The notes beneath the pieces were generated by a model. The model worked only from the letters and a program-made list of their open reading frames with translations. It made no database searches and had not been told where the DNA came from. Source: Ypsolopha sequella (Eukaryota > Arthropoda > Insecta > Lepidoptera > Ypsolophidae). From it: a stretch of DNA of 64,000 bases. Shown piece by piece: positions 10,256-21,424 of the stretch; the first letter of the stretch is position 1, and the number at the start of each line of letters is the position of its first letter. Both the position numbers and the translations under genes were made by a program. Location: positions 3,605,201-3,669,200 of the forward strand of contig OW203984.1 in NCBI GenBank assembly GCA_934047225.1, in the 5' to 3' direction.

Positions 10256-10788
10256 TTTAGGGTTCCGTAGTACCTAAAAGGTAAAAGGAACCTTTATGGT
10301 GAGAGTGTGTTGTCCATCCGTCCGTATGTCACAGCCTCATAACTTTAGCACCGTTAAAGATAAATACATGAAATTTGACACAAAAATTGCATTATTTGCC
10401 CACATATGAGAGTGTAAAAAAAATATAAAAAAATTGAAATTGTTAAAAATATTTCCAAAACAAAAGTGACAAAAATAAAAAGTATTAGCCTTAAAATACA
10501 ACATGGGTATCAAATTGTAGGTATTAAAAAGTTAATTCTAAAAATATATACTTTTAATATACTTACTGGCACTGGTTTCGAGAAATCTTTAAAAAACCCC
10601 CTTATCTCCAAAACTGGTGGACCAAAAAATATGAAAAAAATCATGGTAATATGTGTTTACGTAAAGATTACAGGAAAAATAAAGCGGTTGAGAAATTCAC
10701 GAAAAAAAAATGACAAAATAAATTTATCATCCACAATACGGAACCCTAGGTACGCGAGTCTGACTCGCACTTGGCCGGTTTTTCTTAA
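10256..10788 (+). repeat. GGTTCCGTA repeat, subfamily 1, near complete
   Basis: Begins TTAGGGTTCCGTAGTACC, contains CCGTCCGTATGTCACAGCC and TCATAACTTTAGCACCG, ends TACGGAACCCTAGG then GCGAGTCTGACTCGCACTTGG. The inner ends (GGGTTCCGTA / TACGGAACCC) are inverted to each other and the last segment holds the palindrome GCGAGTCTGACTCGC. Other copies: 20733, 22304, 42829 (+) and 53012 (-). Class unknown. Confidence 0.8.
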
Positions 10789-11141
10789 AATCGGGTTTTT
10801 TCGGTTACATGTAGAGCCTACAAACTATTGAGTCGTAGCACTTGCTACGCCGCTGTAGCAAATGATGATAGTGAACTCTATGCTCTTAGCTGTTCTAGGT
10901 GATAAATAAATAATAATGATTATGTTTGAGTCTTATATTGAATACCTGTCATTGAAGACGTCATTTTGCATCAAGTAGAACTGAACTCTATGACGTTTCA
11001 TTATTGTTTAAAATAGAGCGCACTAAGCCATGGCTGTTACGACAACCAAAGTATCTTGTGTTCTCAAAAAGGGCGTGTTTCATTCCAAAAATGAAAATAA
11101 TATAATGATACGAAAATAATAACATAAAAAAAAAATTTTTC
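10789..11141. other. Stretch with CGTAGCACTTGCTACG motif
   Basis: At 10834-10880 a small palindrome CGTAGCACTTGCTACG precedes GTAGCAAATGATGA; a diverged version occurs at 19492-19530, and the same core occurs complemented in the 58.6-kb minisatellite. Otherwise nothing. Confidence 0.4.
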
Positions 11142-11501
11142 AAGAGCGGTTTCGCAGTCGGCCTGTGAAATACCCGCCTTTTTCTAATTAATCGAAACGG
11201 TACACTTAAATTCAAAATTTACTCAATATTCAACAAAACTTTATTACCAATGTTTTGTATATGTTACCATCGCAATGTTTCCATTGGTTTCTGTAAATTT
11301 GAATTTCAAAAATTGTAAATTGGAAAAAATTTGAATTTCTAATTTACAGAAATCAATGGAAGTTTTGCAATGGCAGCATACACAATACATTAGTAATAAG
11401 GTTTTGTTGAATAACTATTCAGTGAATATTGAATTTCAGTGTTTTGTTTCGATTTATTAGAAAAAGGCGGGTTTTTTACAATCAGGCGTGAAACCGCTCT
11501 T
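11142..11501. mobile_element. Palindromic element F (long inverted repeats)
   Basis: Ends AAGAGCGGTTTC / GAAACCGCTCTT; arms of about 170 bases meet near 11320 around short AT-rich sequence. Shared words: TTTCTAATTAATCGAAAC, CCATTGGTTTCTGTAAATT and their complements. A truncated copy lies at 57297-57590 and a lone end at 17168-17192. Confidence 0.8.
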
Positions 11502-12399
11502 AAATAAAACATTCTGTTATTTATTATACAAAGTTAGTTAAAGTATTCATTGAATACTAGCGGTTTATTGTATATGGTTTGGATGTAGCTTTAGAAAGGT
11601 TTTTTATCAAGAAAATTTCATGAAATCAATTTTTGCCATATTTTGGGCTTCAATCAGCCTGCTGTTGGGTATAGGCTCTTCTTAACTATTATTATCATTG
11701 GGGACCAGGAGTCAGGCTTATTCTTTGCCATACTGTGGCGCCGCCGCCGAGCTCTCAAGTTTCTGGTACGTACTGCCCCAGTCCACACTTGTCCATTACC
11801 AGTTTTATCTTGAGACTCATTCACAAACGTCTCCGACTTGGGTTGGTCGTTGAATCTTGACATTCCACAAGAGACACGACATGCTCCAGGTAGCAAAGAT
11901 GGTACTGTAACATAAAGCTAGGCAATATTTTAGGTTTAGGTAAGGCTAGGTCTTATAAGTAGGTTTAAAGACTATTTGTTCGTGTTTAGTGGCAATCGAT
12001 AACCTTTATAGATCGACATACGTCGTATTGACTGAATTATTTCGTGTTTTCCAAAAATAAATACAGAAATAAATAAAAGATCTTTCAAACAAAACACGAG
12101 CAAGATCCCTTAGAGAGTCCCATCGATGTGAAGGTGACTCTCCATAAATATTTCTTCTAGAGTCCCTGGTGAGGAGAAGTTGACTCTCCATAAGATTCCT
12201 CCTGGAGTCCTCGAGAAGTAAAATACCTCCGGCACGATAAGCGAGTGCCCTACGAAGTTCAGAGCTCCCCTCCCTTAATGTGTGTATGTGTTAATTAGCG
12301 GAAATACATAAGAAAAAATAAATAAAACAAGAACTCAAAGCGAAACAAAGTCGTATCATTCGAGAACGATCCTGCTAGATCCAGCGAGGAGTGACTGCA
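11502..12399. other. Mostly unassigned; ~46-bp imperfect repeat
   Basis: At 12110-12215 AGAGTCCC...GACTCTCCATAA occurs twice about 54 bases apart with a third partial GGAGTCC. 11654-11896 is open on minus (80 codons) but without recognisable motif. I cannot assign either. Confidence 0.4.
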
Positions 12400-12890
12400 T
12401 GTCACACTATAGGTACATATTACCTCTAGTTGTTGTCAATACCATCAACTACGCTGATGTCTGTTTTTTAGATGCTAGTCAGGAGCTGCTTGGTAAACTT
12501 GAACGTTTACAAAATCTGGGAATCAGGTTTATCTATGGACTAAGAAAATATGATTATGTATCTCAGTGAACAATTAAAATGGCTTCCGATTAAACAGCTT
12601 CAGTATGTTCATATCCTCTGTTGCCTTTTTAACATTTTAAAGAGTCCCACTTCTCCTCCATACCTCCGTGATCGTTATGAGTATATTTTCCTTAGAGACA
12701 AGCAAGTCAGGTCTCATACAGTCTCACTTTTATAAACACCTTCTCATAACACCGGGGCGTATGGAAACTCTTTCACTGTTAAGTCCATCAAACTGTGGAA
12801 CTCCCTTCCTCACACTATCAGGGATAGCCCCTCCATTGGTGTATTCAAAAGGAAAATAAAAGAGCACTATTTTCGACAACCTATCCTGTA
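12400..12890 (+). pseudogene. LINE reverse transcriptase C-terminal remnant (Jockey/CR1-like)
   Basis: Broken frames read, in order, LERLQNLGIRFIYGLRKYDY, then LKWLPIKQLQYVHIL, then YLRDRYEYI, then SFTVKSIKLWNSLPHTIRDS and FKRKIKEHYF. This order (RLQN..RFI.GL, LPI..., LWNSLP..IR, F K) is the usual end of Jockey/CR1-type LINE reverse transcriptases, which copy element RNA at the target. At least three frame changes are needed, so it is dead. No endonuclease or catalytic FxDD part is present. The AT-rich tail follows 12890. Confidence 0.8.
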
Positions 12891-13683
12891 GGTGTATGTG
12901 TATATATAATTTATTAGGTATTTATTTACTGAATATGTCTTGTTATATTTATTTATACTATGTAGGCATGTAAATTTTATATAGTTTGTTATTATTTTTA
13001 ACTAATTAGGTATCTAATATTAATTTAATCTTGTTTCTGTGTAAGTATTATCGTGCACAATATGAATATCTTATTTATTTCAAATATCCTTATCACTCTT
13101 GGTTTGCTGGAAGAAATCTCATTATTGAGATAAGCACGCCATTGTAAATAACTTTTATTATATAATTTAGAATTAAGTTTTCTGTGTGCAATAAGAATAA
13201 ACATACCCCTTTGTCCACAAAAATCAATTGAAAAGATCCATTGATGGATTTTTATGGACTTTATGTCCACTTTAAATACGGTTTTAAGCCACAAAACGAC
13301 CTCTATTGAAAGCTACACGCTAAAATAATAATAAACTTTATGGGCTTCTATCTCTTTTGAAACTTTTTTTCTTCAAGAGATTAGCTTTCTCTATTAATCT
13401 TGAATGATAAGTAATTTGAAGGTCAAAGTTTTTGGCGTGGCCTTGTTGCAGGTTGTAATCGCTTCAGCATGTTCCTTGGGTTGACTATAGTTGTTGGCTT
13501 CATGATATAGTTGGCTCAGAATGGCGTGTGATTGTGAAGTAATGGCGTGGTAGTCATCAGTTCCCTCAAACACTTGGTATTTCGATAAAGGTTATCGAAC
13601 AATTGTCGAGGCTAGGGTTGTCTCTAGCTGACGAACGAAACATGTTAGCAACGTGAAGCAGCTGTTATTCATAAATTAATTAT
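12891..13683. other. LINE-downstream AT-rich and unassigned DNA
   Basis: 12891-13010 may be the 3' UTR of the LINE remnant. 13025-13680 shows no repeat or gene. Confidence 0.4.
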
Positions 13684-14135
13684 ACCGGGTATTTTAATTA
13701 TGTGCTCAGAAAATTAAACCTCATGCTCTACTGGTCATACTGCACCAATTTCATAGAAAAACTTTTGAAAAGAACAAATTTAAAAATTCACATCCCTGTA
13801 AACATTTTTAATATCTACTTGGCATTTTCTATGGGAAGGCGATATTATTTACAACAGTCATTAAACAAAAGTTTATCTAAAATGTATTCGGCGAGAGTTG
13901 ATAAAAACAAACGAAAATTTTTTTTTTTATTTGCGGCCAGCGACACATTCGGAGCGCATTCCATCGCCTCGCTCTTGACAACAGCTGCGAGCCTTGTACC
14001 AAGAAACTGATAAGTGGCGCCAGTCACACATATTGGTCGCTATTGCGAGATGTGTTCATAATATTTATCAACTCTCCCCAAACAGATTGTAGCAAGTAGT
14101 AGGTTTAATTTTCTGAGTATCTCATTAATACACCA
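13684..14135. mobile_element. TIR element with CTCAGAAAATTAAACCT ends
   Basis: Left: GGGTATTTTAATTATGTG then CTCAGAAAATTAAACC; right is the complement of GGTGTATTAATGAGATA then CTCAGAAAATTAAACC. A second inner inverted pair GAGAGTTGATAAA / TTTATCAACTCTC lies at about 13893 and 14067. About 450 bp; no gene. Confidence 0.7.
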
Positions 14136-14138
14136 TGT

Positions 14139-14518
14139 CATGAAATGAAATGAAATGAAATAATTTTATTCCAAAAATTCGTCCATACCATAATGGTTAG
14201 TAAAACAGTAACTACAGTGGAAGTTTTAGTATTATAAAAAATCAATTAAATAACAAATATAGTACTAAATTAATTATTTACAAAATGGAGTGAAGTGGAG
14301 CTGCATCCATCTCCGTATTAGAGGTGAGTCCCACCGATCTGAAAAAACCTCCAGGATACAGTTAGTACTACCGCGGAGGTGGGCTAGTGCACAGGCGCAC
14401 CTTTATCACATTAGCAGCAGAACCATCGGTGTGCATTTCAGCGAATATCTCTGACGCGCTACACTTCCACCGCAGCCTCAACAATGCCCTGAATGCGAGG
14501 CTTTATTTATCTAAAATC

Positions 14519-14550
<32 letters not shown>

Positions 14551-14595
14551 CCTATCACACTTACTCACACCCTCACAGAATGCTTTTTTGTAAAA
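14139..14595 (-). mobile_element. LINE 3' end with TTTCA tail
   Basis: On minus, a GC-balanced degenerate region (14280-14500) runs into AATAAAATTATTTCA and tandem TTTCA units (14141-14162 on +). The CA run at its 5' side is listed separately. Strong 5' truncation, typical of target-primed insertion. Confidence 0.55.
14519..14550 (+). repeat. CA dinucleotide microsatellite
   Basis: Nearly pure CA for 32 bases, followed by CA-rich sequence to 14577. Confidence 0.9.
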
Positions 14596-14643
14596 ATATA
14601 TGCTTTTATAATATTATTAAAACAGCTTATTAAAGCGGCTGCC

Positions 14644-14793
14644 AGTGCCCGTTTGACAACGACGGTGAATGCCGCGTCGTCGTCCTACGAACGGCACTCA
14701 CCTTGATAATGCCGAAATTTTATCGGTGAAACGGTTGGCATATAGTCAACAACAATCACACGTCAGTGTTCAAGCCGTATGTAATAATAATTT
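14644..14793 (+). repeat. Dispersed repeat L, possible Penelope-like 3' module
   Basis: About 150 bp repeated at 48967-49116 with roughly eight differences. Contains CTTGATAATGCCGA...TCGGTGAAACGG, again the CTGA-like/stem/GAAAC layout. No coding sequence beside it. Confidence 0.5.
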
Positions 14794-14813
14794 TATATGC
14801 TTTAATTTTATTT

Positions 14814-14891
14814 ATAGCACACTGTGCGTAAAATGACCGCTTTACGCACGCTGCGCGTGCCTAAAGTCGGCATTTTCCGCACTTGTGCTAT
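14814..14891. repeat. Foldback hairpin FB3
   Basis: 78-bp palindrome: ATAGCACA / TGTGCTAT outside, GTGCGTAAAATG / CATTTTCCGCAC, and GCACGCTGCGCGTGC at the tip. Confidence 0.75.
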
Positions 14892-14898
14892 GAAAAAT

Positions 14899-15009
14899 TA
14901 TACGAAACTCGTGCGAGAAACTTTTTCTCGACTCGTGTGATTGCAGCACTCGCCTTCGGCTCGTGCCGCAAACTCACACTCGTCAGAAAACGTTTCATCG
15001 CTCTCGTAT
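14899..15009. repeat. Foldback hairpin FB4
   Basis: Directly beside FB3. ATACGA / TCGTAT outside, GAAACTTTTTC / GAAAACGTTTC, TCGTGTGA / TCACACTCG, and GCACTCGCCTTCGGCTCGTGC at the tip (positions 14957-14977). Confidence 0.72.
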
Positions 15010-15957
15010 CGTAATATACTATTTTAAATGTTTATTTGTGTATAGTTAAAATATTGAAACCATAATGTAATTACTCTTGTCCAAAATACTATCTCATCTA
15101 GAGACACGTAAAAGACTTGTTTATTTACTTATATACAGGAAGGCGTTGGTGACTGTTTTTACAGTTATATACTATCACAGTTACCAACAATTCATTTAAA
15201 TGTTATGTAACATACAATATTCAGGTCAAATTCTTTGTTAAAATGATTTATAATATGTTCTAGTAATCTAAGTTTAATTATCTATGTATGTTCATATATC
15301 ACAATAAACAATTTTATGGTTATGATTTATAAATCAAGTCTTTTAGTTTTGATTCTCATACCGACTATCTCTGATTTGCGTTTGAACAAGTTATAGGAGT
15401 CCTAAACTTTTTTCTTTTGCATTTGATTGATGTTCCATATTTATCGGTAAATAAATTTCCGGCACGTCACCTGTAAGATGTTTAACAAAATTAATGTACC
15501 CACGGCATACGGCATCCATGCCCTTTTTTCTTCCACATGTATTCGTTAAGATATGCCGTGGATGAACAGAAATTTGGATACTCGGAAATCAAAATGTCTC
15601 TGAAGGAATTCTTCACCCTTCGCATGCTTGAGCGCGGATCTGAGAGAATATAAGATACAATTGTTATTTTTCTTTTTTTGCCAGCATAGGACCGGTTGAA
15701 GCCTTTTGCATAATTATGATAGGTACTCATATATCCACAAACCTTTCTTAAAAAAAGTCATCCTACAAGAAGTACCGAATTTTTTTTTCCATAACCAGAA
15801 ATACCTTTAGTTTCCAGACTAAAGTAAAAACTATTCTTTGGCAGCCCTAAATGAAAGGCCTTAATGATTGTGTGCAATGTTCTTGACCTTAAGATTGATA
15901 AGCGAGGGCGCCGTAGCAAACTCATTTTAGCCATTCTACATCGACCCTTATAACAAC
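15010..15957. other. Unassigned AT-rich stretch
   Basis: One small inverted pair GTTGGTGACTGT / ACAGTTACCAAC at 15145-15191. No gene seen. Confidence 0.45.
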
Positions 15958-15974
15958 GTGTGTGTGTGTGTGTG
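15958..15974 (+). repeat. GT microsatellite
   Basis: Eight to nine TG units. Confidence 0.85.
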
Positions 15975-16017
15975 CCCTTACGTAATGATGTTTCACCCAG
16001 TCTACTAGTGTTGTTTA

Positions 16018-16215
16018 ACTATCGATAGTATATGTGTCAATAGTTGACCTTCAAAAAAGGTAACAAATGTGTGCCAAAAGTACCAGTGCTATCGATATAC
16101 CAATATTATCGACAGTATTTCAAATTAAAGTAAATAAAACTATCGATAAAGAAAGTGGCGATAGTGTCGATAGCCTTGTTAATTAATGTTACTTAAACTG
16201 TCTATAGTATCCGTA
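16018..16215. promoter_or_regulatory. Cluster of TATCGATA-like motifs
   Basis: CTATCGATAG at 16019, CTATCGATAT near 16090, TTATCGACAG near 16107, CTATCGATAA near 16141, GTGTCGATAG near 16165 and weaker ATAGTATC words to 16220. In Drosophila TATCGATA is bound by DREF and BEAF-type factors at promoters and domain borders. No gene start is visible nearby, so a regulatory role is only suggested by motif density. Confidence 0.3.
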
Positions 16216-17167
16216 GTATCGCTCAATTTCATCTAAACTTTTGAAATCTTTGGTTATGAATGAGTTTATGACTCTTATGACTTTAGGAAATACGAGAAAT
16301 AAGAAAACAAAACTATAAGGGGAAGTGTTTTTTTTTCTTCTTCAGAATCAATGTTCAGTATGATCAGTACAGCATTTAATTAAATTTTTTTGATCATGTA
16401 ATTAGTACAAGTAAAGCCAATTTAGCGACTATTTAAATCAAGATTTACAACGGGATATATATGAATAAATGAACTTTAATAATAATTACTATAATAACTA
16501 TAATTATAATACCGTCAGCTTTGAAATTTCTTTTTCTTAAAAATAATAGCAAAGAGAATTTCGCCCATACACGTGCAGCCTACTTTGAGGAATTTTATAT
16601 CTGTATAAAGCATAGACTTAGGATATAGTCTATGGTATAAAGTCACTTTATCCTCTATTTTTAAGGATGGGTCTGTCCCTTAGAATGTCTGTCCTATCCC
16701 AAGAAGCTGAAAGTTATAAACTTCTTGGCCTGTCTTATCTTTGTCGCTGTCCTGTCAGTTCGCCCTACCACCCCGACGCAGAAAATAGGTTGAATCTGTT
16801 CCAAAACCAAATTAGAGCACCCCCTCCATGCAGTCTTGTGGTTACTACAAAAACAAACATATAAAAAAGCCGGAGCACTGCAAAAGCCGCAGCACCGCAG
16901 CAGTTGCAGAAGTAACTTTAGTACATTATATTTACCTTGGTTACCAGCATTATTCGTTTATGGTTGTCAGTATGATTGAAAAGTCAATTATTTGTTATAA
17001 GATGTTGCCAATTTTTGTTTACTTAAAACTCAGACATGACTGTATGGGCTAAGTTCCCTTTGCCTTTCCACAAAGTGGGAAAAAAAATATTTGTTGATTT
17101 ATTACTTGGACTATCCTAATTTCAAATCATTTTATGATTCACCCAAGTCGGCCTTTTTAGATCCCCT
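16216..17167. other. Unassigned stretch
   Basis: Contains a hairpin CATAGACTTAGGATATAGTC.. near 16612-16638; a related hairpin is at 26194-26232. No coding frame. Confidence 0.4.
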
Positions 17168-17192
17168 GGCTGCGAAACCGCTCTTAAGTAGT
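17168..17192. repeat. Lone end of palindromic element F
   Basis: GGCTGCGAAACCGCTCTTAA matches the right end of the element at 11142-11501; the rest is absent. Confidence 0.5.
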
Positions 17193-18540
17193 CTTAATTA
17201 TACAGCTCATGCGAAAAATAACCATTCCTCTCCTGATTTCCTAGGTTGCTAAGGCTAAAATTTTGATTTCAATAGATTTTGTAGATATTGACTCATATTA
17301 ATTACCGGAAGACAGCAGGTTGTTTCTACATCGTAATAGTCGCTGAAAAAATTGACACTAAAAAATTTTGGTCTACAATCTCAATGTGGAAGGTATTGGT
17401 ATGGAACTTTAATTGTGCGACCCAACTCGCTTTTGGCCAGTTTTTTTGTATTGTACATGTACAGTATCACAATTTATAAACCTTATATAGTTGCAGCCGA
17501 ACAGCCAATCCATATTTGCCTTTAAATATACAATATTGTTGGCAAACTGTCAATAAATTTTCCATTCAACTTCACTTCGTTCGGTAAATATTGCCAGGGC
17601 TGAAATCGATTCCCGCGGGTCCGTGTCCTTATCATGTAAGGACTATGTGCTCTTAAACCTCATGACAAAGATGCGTTATTATCTTGTATAGGATTTAAAT
17701 TATTATTTTTCCTTAAGAACAGACATCATGACGTGACCAAATCAGTTGTGGGCGAGGCCAAATGTCGTGCTGTTTCATTAACCTAAATATGCACGCTCCA
17801 TGAAACTTTCGAGGACAATACAATCGTGCCGATTTCGTCGCGGGCGAAAATTGAAAACTTGTTTCAGTAGTAACCTGATTTTAGCAGGACTGTGGACCTT
17901 TTCGAACATTATATTTGTTTAATCTCCTGGATTTGTGCATGGGAAACCATTTTTTGCAACAGTTTCGTAAAATTTTCTTGTAGTATTGTTAAAATAAAAT
18001 ATTCATAAATTAATTTAACTTATATTTTTTTGGGGAAAAGAAGGAAGGCTTAGATTTCTTGCATCTGGACTCGTGGGCTATGTAATAAAACCTTATAATG
18101 AATGTAGTTTGTAATAATCCTCCTTTTTATTAATATAGATTGGTAACATTCATTTATGACGATAATATAAAAAAACTACAGGAAAATTTTACAATAAGTA
18201 TTTCCCAGGCACAGGAGATTAAAAAATCCTTAATTTCTTCTGAAGTAGTAAGTAAAGGCAATAAAATATTTATTTGCCGAGAACCTGAACGTCTCTCTGT
18301 CTTAATAAATCTCTTCTCCTCTACCCTCATATCTATTCTGGCGGCAAATATCAAAAGGAAATCTAATCGGCCTATTTAATATTATTGCTACCCAATATTA
18401 GTTCACGCTTGTTGGGTTTACTATTTTATGAGATAGCGTGCAGCGCTGCTGGGATATTTTGAAGGTACGATTTTATTAAAAAAAAAAAAAACTATGTTTC
18501 TGACACATTTGCGTCTCTTGACGTTTATATGCGTCCATTT
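17193..18540. other. Unassigned stretch
   Basis: No repeat match within the window. 17740-17880 is GC-richer (GGGCGAGGCCAAATGTCG) and could be single-copy DNA. Confidence 0.4.
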
Positions 18541-18720
18541 ACAAAATACAAATACAAATACAAAGTCTTTATTGTACAAAAAAGAGTTTACAAAATAATA
18601 ATGTTGACTTTGAACCCTAAACTAATATAATTGTTTTTTGGGGAACAGTATTTCCGTTTCGAGGGAACTAAACAATTTTACATGAAAAGGTAAACAAACT
18701 AAATTAATTTAATTACAAAC
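18541..18720 (-). mobile_element. LINE 3' end with TTTGTA tail
   Basis: Plus strand starts ACAAATACAAATACAAAG then TCTTTATTGTAC: the complement of an AATAAAGA signal and tandem TTTGTA tail. Left boundary firm, right boundary guessed. Confidence 0.5.
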
Positions 18721-19321
18721 AAACATGGCTCAATATTTAAACATATAGGTAATAAATAAAATAAAATAAATAATATAGTTAAACTACTAATAAATATTAT
18801 AATATAATTATGTCATACATGAGCTAAATATGATTACTTTGGATAAATACGATAATACACAAATAATTCTATGAAGATATATAATATAAAAGGTATATAA
18901 AAAAATAAAGGATTTACTGAAATGTTTTTTGTTTTTCGGTTTACTAATAATTACCTTAAAGTAAAATGGAGAACAGACACACGAAGAAAAAAAAATTACT
19001 TTGATCAGACGAGATTTATGCCTTATTTTATAACCCTAATTGTTCGTGCTTAGATGTCTACATGTTTCCTGCCACTTATTTCACCGACATAGGGAGTGGT
19101 CATCAGATTAAACAAAATAAACACACTCACCCATCGTGGGTAAGTCGGTTATGTAAATAAGCAGAATAAACCAACCACCATAGTACATACCATGGTGGTT
19201 TATAGTGGCCTGAAGTTAGCTGCACAATCACGTTAGACAATTTTTCATTTTGAGCCAATCATCAACTTGCAAAATTGTAACAATGTAACTTTCAACTTTA
19301 ATAATTAAATTGTTTTCTTTT
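18721..19321. other. Unassigned AT-rich stretch
   Basis: A small inverted pair AACCACCAT / ATGGTGGTT at 19173-19201. Nothing else. Confidence 0.4.
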
Positions 19322-19471
19322 ATTATTTGTTTTATTTCCTCACAATATGCATTGAAAAACGTAGTGTGATACACGGGCGTAAGAGCAATAAATTACTCGT
19401 TTACGTTTTTACGCTACGCTCGTGTTTTAAATCGTCCTCGTTATTTATTTCTTTTCGCCCTTGTAGCATAA
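19322..19471 (+). mobile_element. Foldback element FB1, right-hand fragment
   Basis: Keeps the terminal palindrome (GTAGTGTGATACACGGGCG to CCTTGTAGCATAAACT) but lacks the left 250 bp. Confidence 0.7.
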
Positions 19472-20023
19472 ACTATTATTACCGATAGCCTCTAGCGCTT
19501 GCTATGTCTCGTAGCAAATGGTGACTGTGAATGTGTTAAGTAACTATTATGTTTAAGTATAAATGTGCTAAATATAATCAAAAAACGGACACACAAATTT
19601 AAAGTGCTCTGGACCTCCCACCTTTTTTCAGATGGGCCCATTTTATTGCTTAACAAGGATATTTTCAAATTAAAACTAAGTGCCGTCAAATGATTTAAAA
19701 ACCAAGTCACCCGTAATACCTCATCACGCCCTACAAAAGCACACTCGACTAAATCCCAAATTGACCCACACAGTAAAACCCCAACCGTGTGTCTTTATTA
19801 CCCACTAATATACATAAAACGGGATATCACAATATCCATATTATTCCAGACGGAACCTGATTTATTGGCTTCCTAAACAAATACACCCTGTTGACAGCAG
19901 GCTTATTGGGCAAACTCGTAAAAGAGAGCCTTTTATAGATGCAAACATGCCAGCTGTAGGGCAACTGGGGAGATGCGAAAAAGCGGTTAAGGCCTGGTCC
20001 ATGGTACACAACAATCCTATTCA
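19472..20023. other. Unassigned, with TAGCAAATG motif
   Basis: 19492-19530 holds TAGCGCTTGCTATG..GTAGCAAATGGTGA, a relative of 10834-10880. Remainder unrecognised. Confidence 0.4.
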
Positions 20024-20155
20024 AATTCAAATAGTTTATTTTGCAAAGCAGGTATAGATATATACACTTTTTACACGTCAAATTTAATCTAATAAAGAAA
20101 ATATATGTAATAAAATAATAAATGTACATGAACTAAATTAAAGGTTTATTTAATT
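20024..20155 (-). mobile_element. LINE 3' end E1 (TTTGAA tail)
   Basis: Complement of the 3' end also at 21545-21690 and 36548-36680 (TTTGACGTGTAAAA...GCAAAATAAACTATTTGAAT). All three are cut to 130-150 bp, showing strong 5' truncation of one LINE family. Confidence 0.65.
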
Positions 20156-20732
20156 TATGTAGTATTGAGTGATTTTGAACTTACGAGGAATGTAGTCAGA
20201 ATGCGCTGTCTCTGTCGCATGAATGAAATGCATGAATTTCCAAGGTTTTTCGGTGGATATTCTGAAAAAGTATTTGATGTAGGTATTTTTGTCTTGACAA
20301 CGGAAATTAAACTATGTTTTCGTATTATAGCAGAAATTTCAGACGTAAAACTCAAGCCGCTTAGACAAAAAACGAATTTTTAACTCAAAAAGGCGTAGTT
20401 TTCAAAAATAAATTCTATCAAGTGAAATGTATCCAATAGCTAACAATGTCCTGACAACGGAAAAAAAGTTTTACCCTGATAGTGTTTGTAGTTGACTCAG
20501 CATATCTAAGCAAAAACCCTTGGAATACCCAGGGCAAGGCCTTAACATTCTCTAGAAATTAATTTTATACGCCTATCTATACAAAACTCGATTAGGGGTT
20601 TTGTCAAATAAAGAAGAGACATTTATAAAAAAATACCCTAGCTTTCGATATAAAGTATTTTAGTAATTTAATATGGAAGTAAAAGAAATATTAAAAAAGA
20701 TATTGTGTATTTGACAGAGGTTGTCCGTTTTT
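20156..20732. other. Unassigned stretch
   Basis: CTTGACAACGGAAA near 20294 and CTGACAACGGAAAA near 20451 are a short direct pair. No gene. Confidence 0.4.
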
Positions 20733-21285
20733 AGGGTTTCGTAGTACCTAAAAGGTACAAAAGGAACCTTATGGTGAAACTCCGTTGTCCGTCCGTCCGT
20801 ATGTCACAGCCTCATAACTTTAGCACCGTTAAAGATAAATACATGAAATTTAGCATAAAAATAGCATTAATTTTCCCACATATCACGGTGTAAATATAAA
20901 TGAAAACAAAACAAAAGTGAGAAAAATAACAAATATTAGCCTAAAAATACAATTTGGATATCAAACTGTAGATATAAAAAACTGATTGTAAAAATATTTA
21001 CTTTTACTATATTTACTGGCACTGGCTTCCAGAAATCTTAAAAAAAAAAACAAAAATATGTATGTCCCCCCCCTCCATCTTCAAAACTGGTAGAACAAAA
21101 AATATGAAAAAAATCATGGTAATATGTGTTTACGTAAAGATCACAGGAAAAATAAAGCGGTTGAGAAATTCACGAAAAAAAAATGGTAAAATTAAATTTA
21201 TCTTCCACAATACTAATACTTTATATTCTCTAACAATACGGAACCCTAGGTACGCGAGTCTGACTCGCACTTGGCCGTTTTTTTT
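20733..21285 (+). repeat. GGTTCCGTA repeat, subfamily 1
   Basis: Near-complete second copy, with TTTCGTAGTACC at the start and GCGAGTCTGACTCGCACTTGG at the end. Diverged internally from 10256-10788. Confidence 0.8.
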
Positions 21286-21424
21286 TATAAATGTACGGGA
21301 ACGCGAATGTCGAAAAACGATGAGCAAATGTGGTTTTTATGGCAGGGAGTTTAACTGTGAATTTTTCTCTTCTCTAACAGCATTATCATATGCAGGGGAA
21401 CTTGAAACAAGTCGTTTCAACCAG

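Noticed and set aside
11654..11896. Coding remnant on minus (80 codons)
   Set aside because: Basic and Arg-rich but without any motif; no copy elsewhere in the window.
13845..14010. Overlapping frames on both strands
   Set aside because: They fall inside an inverted-repeat element and follow its inner inverted pair.
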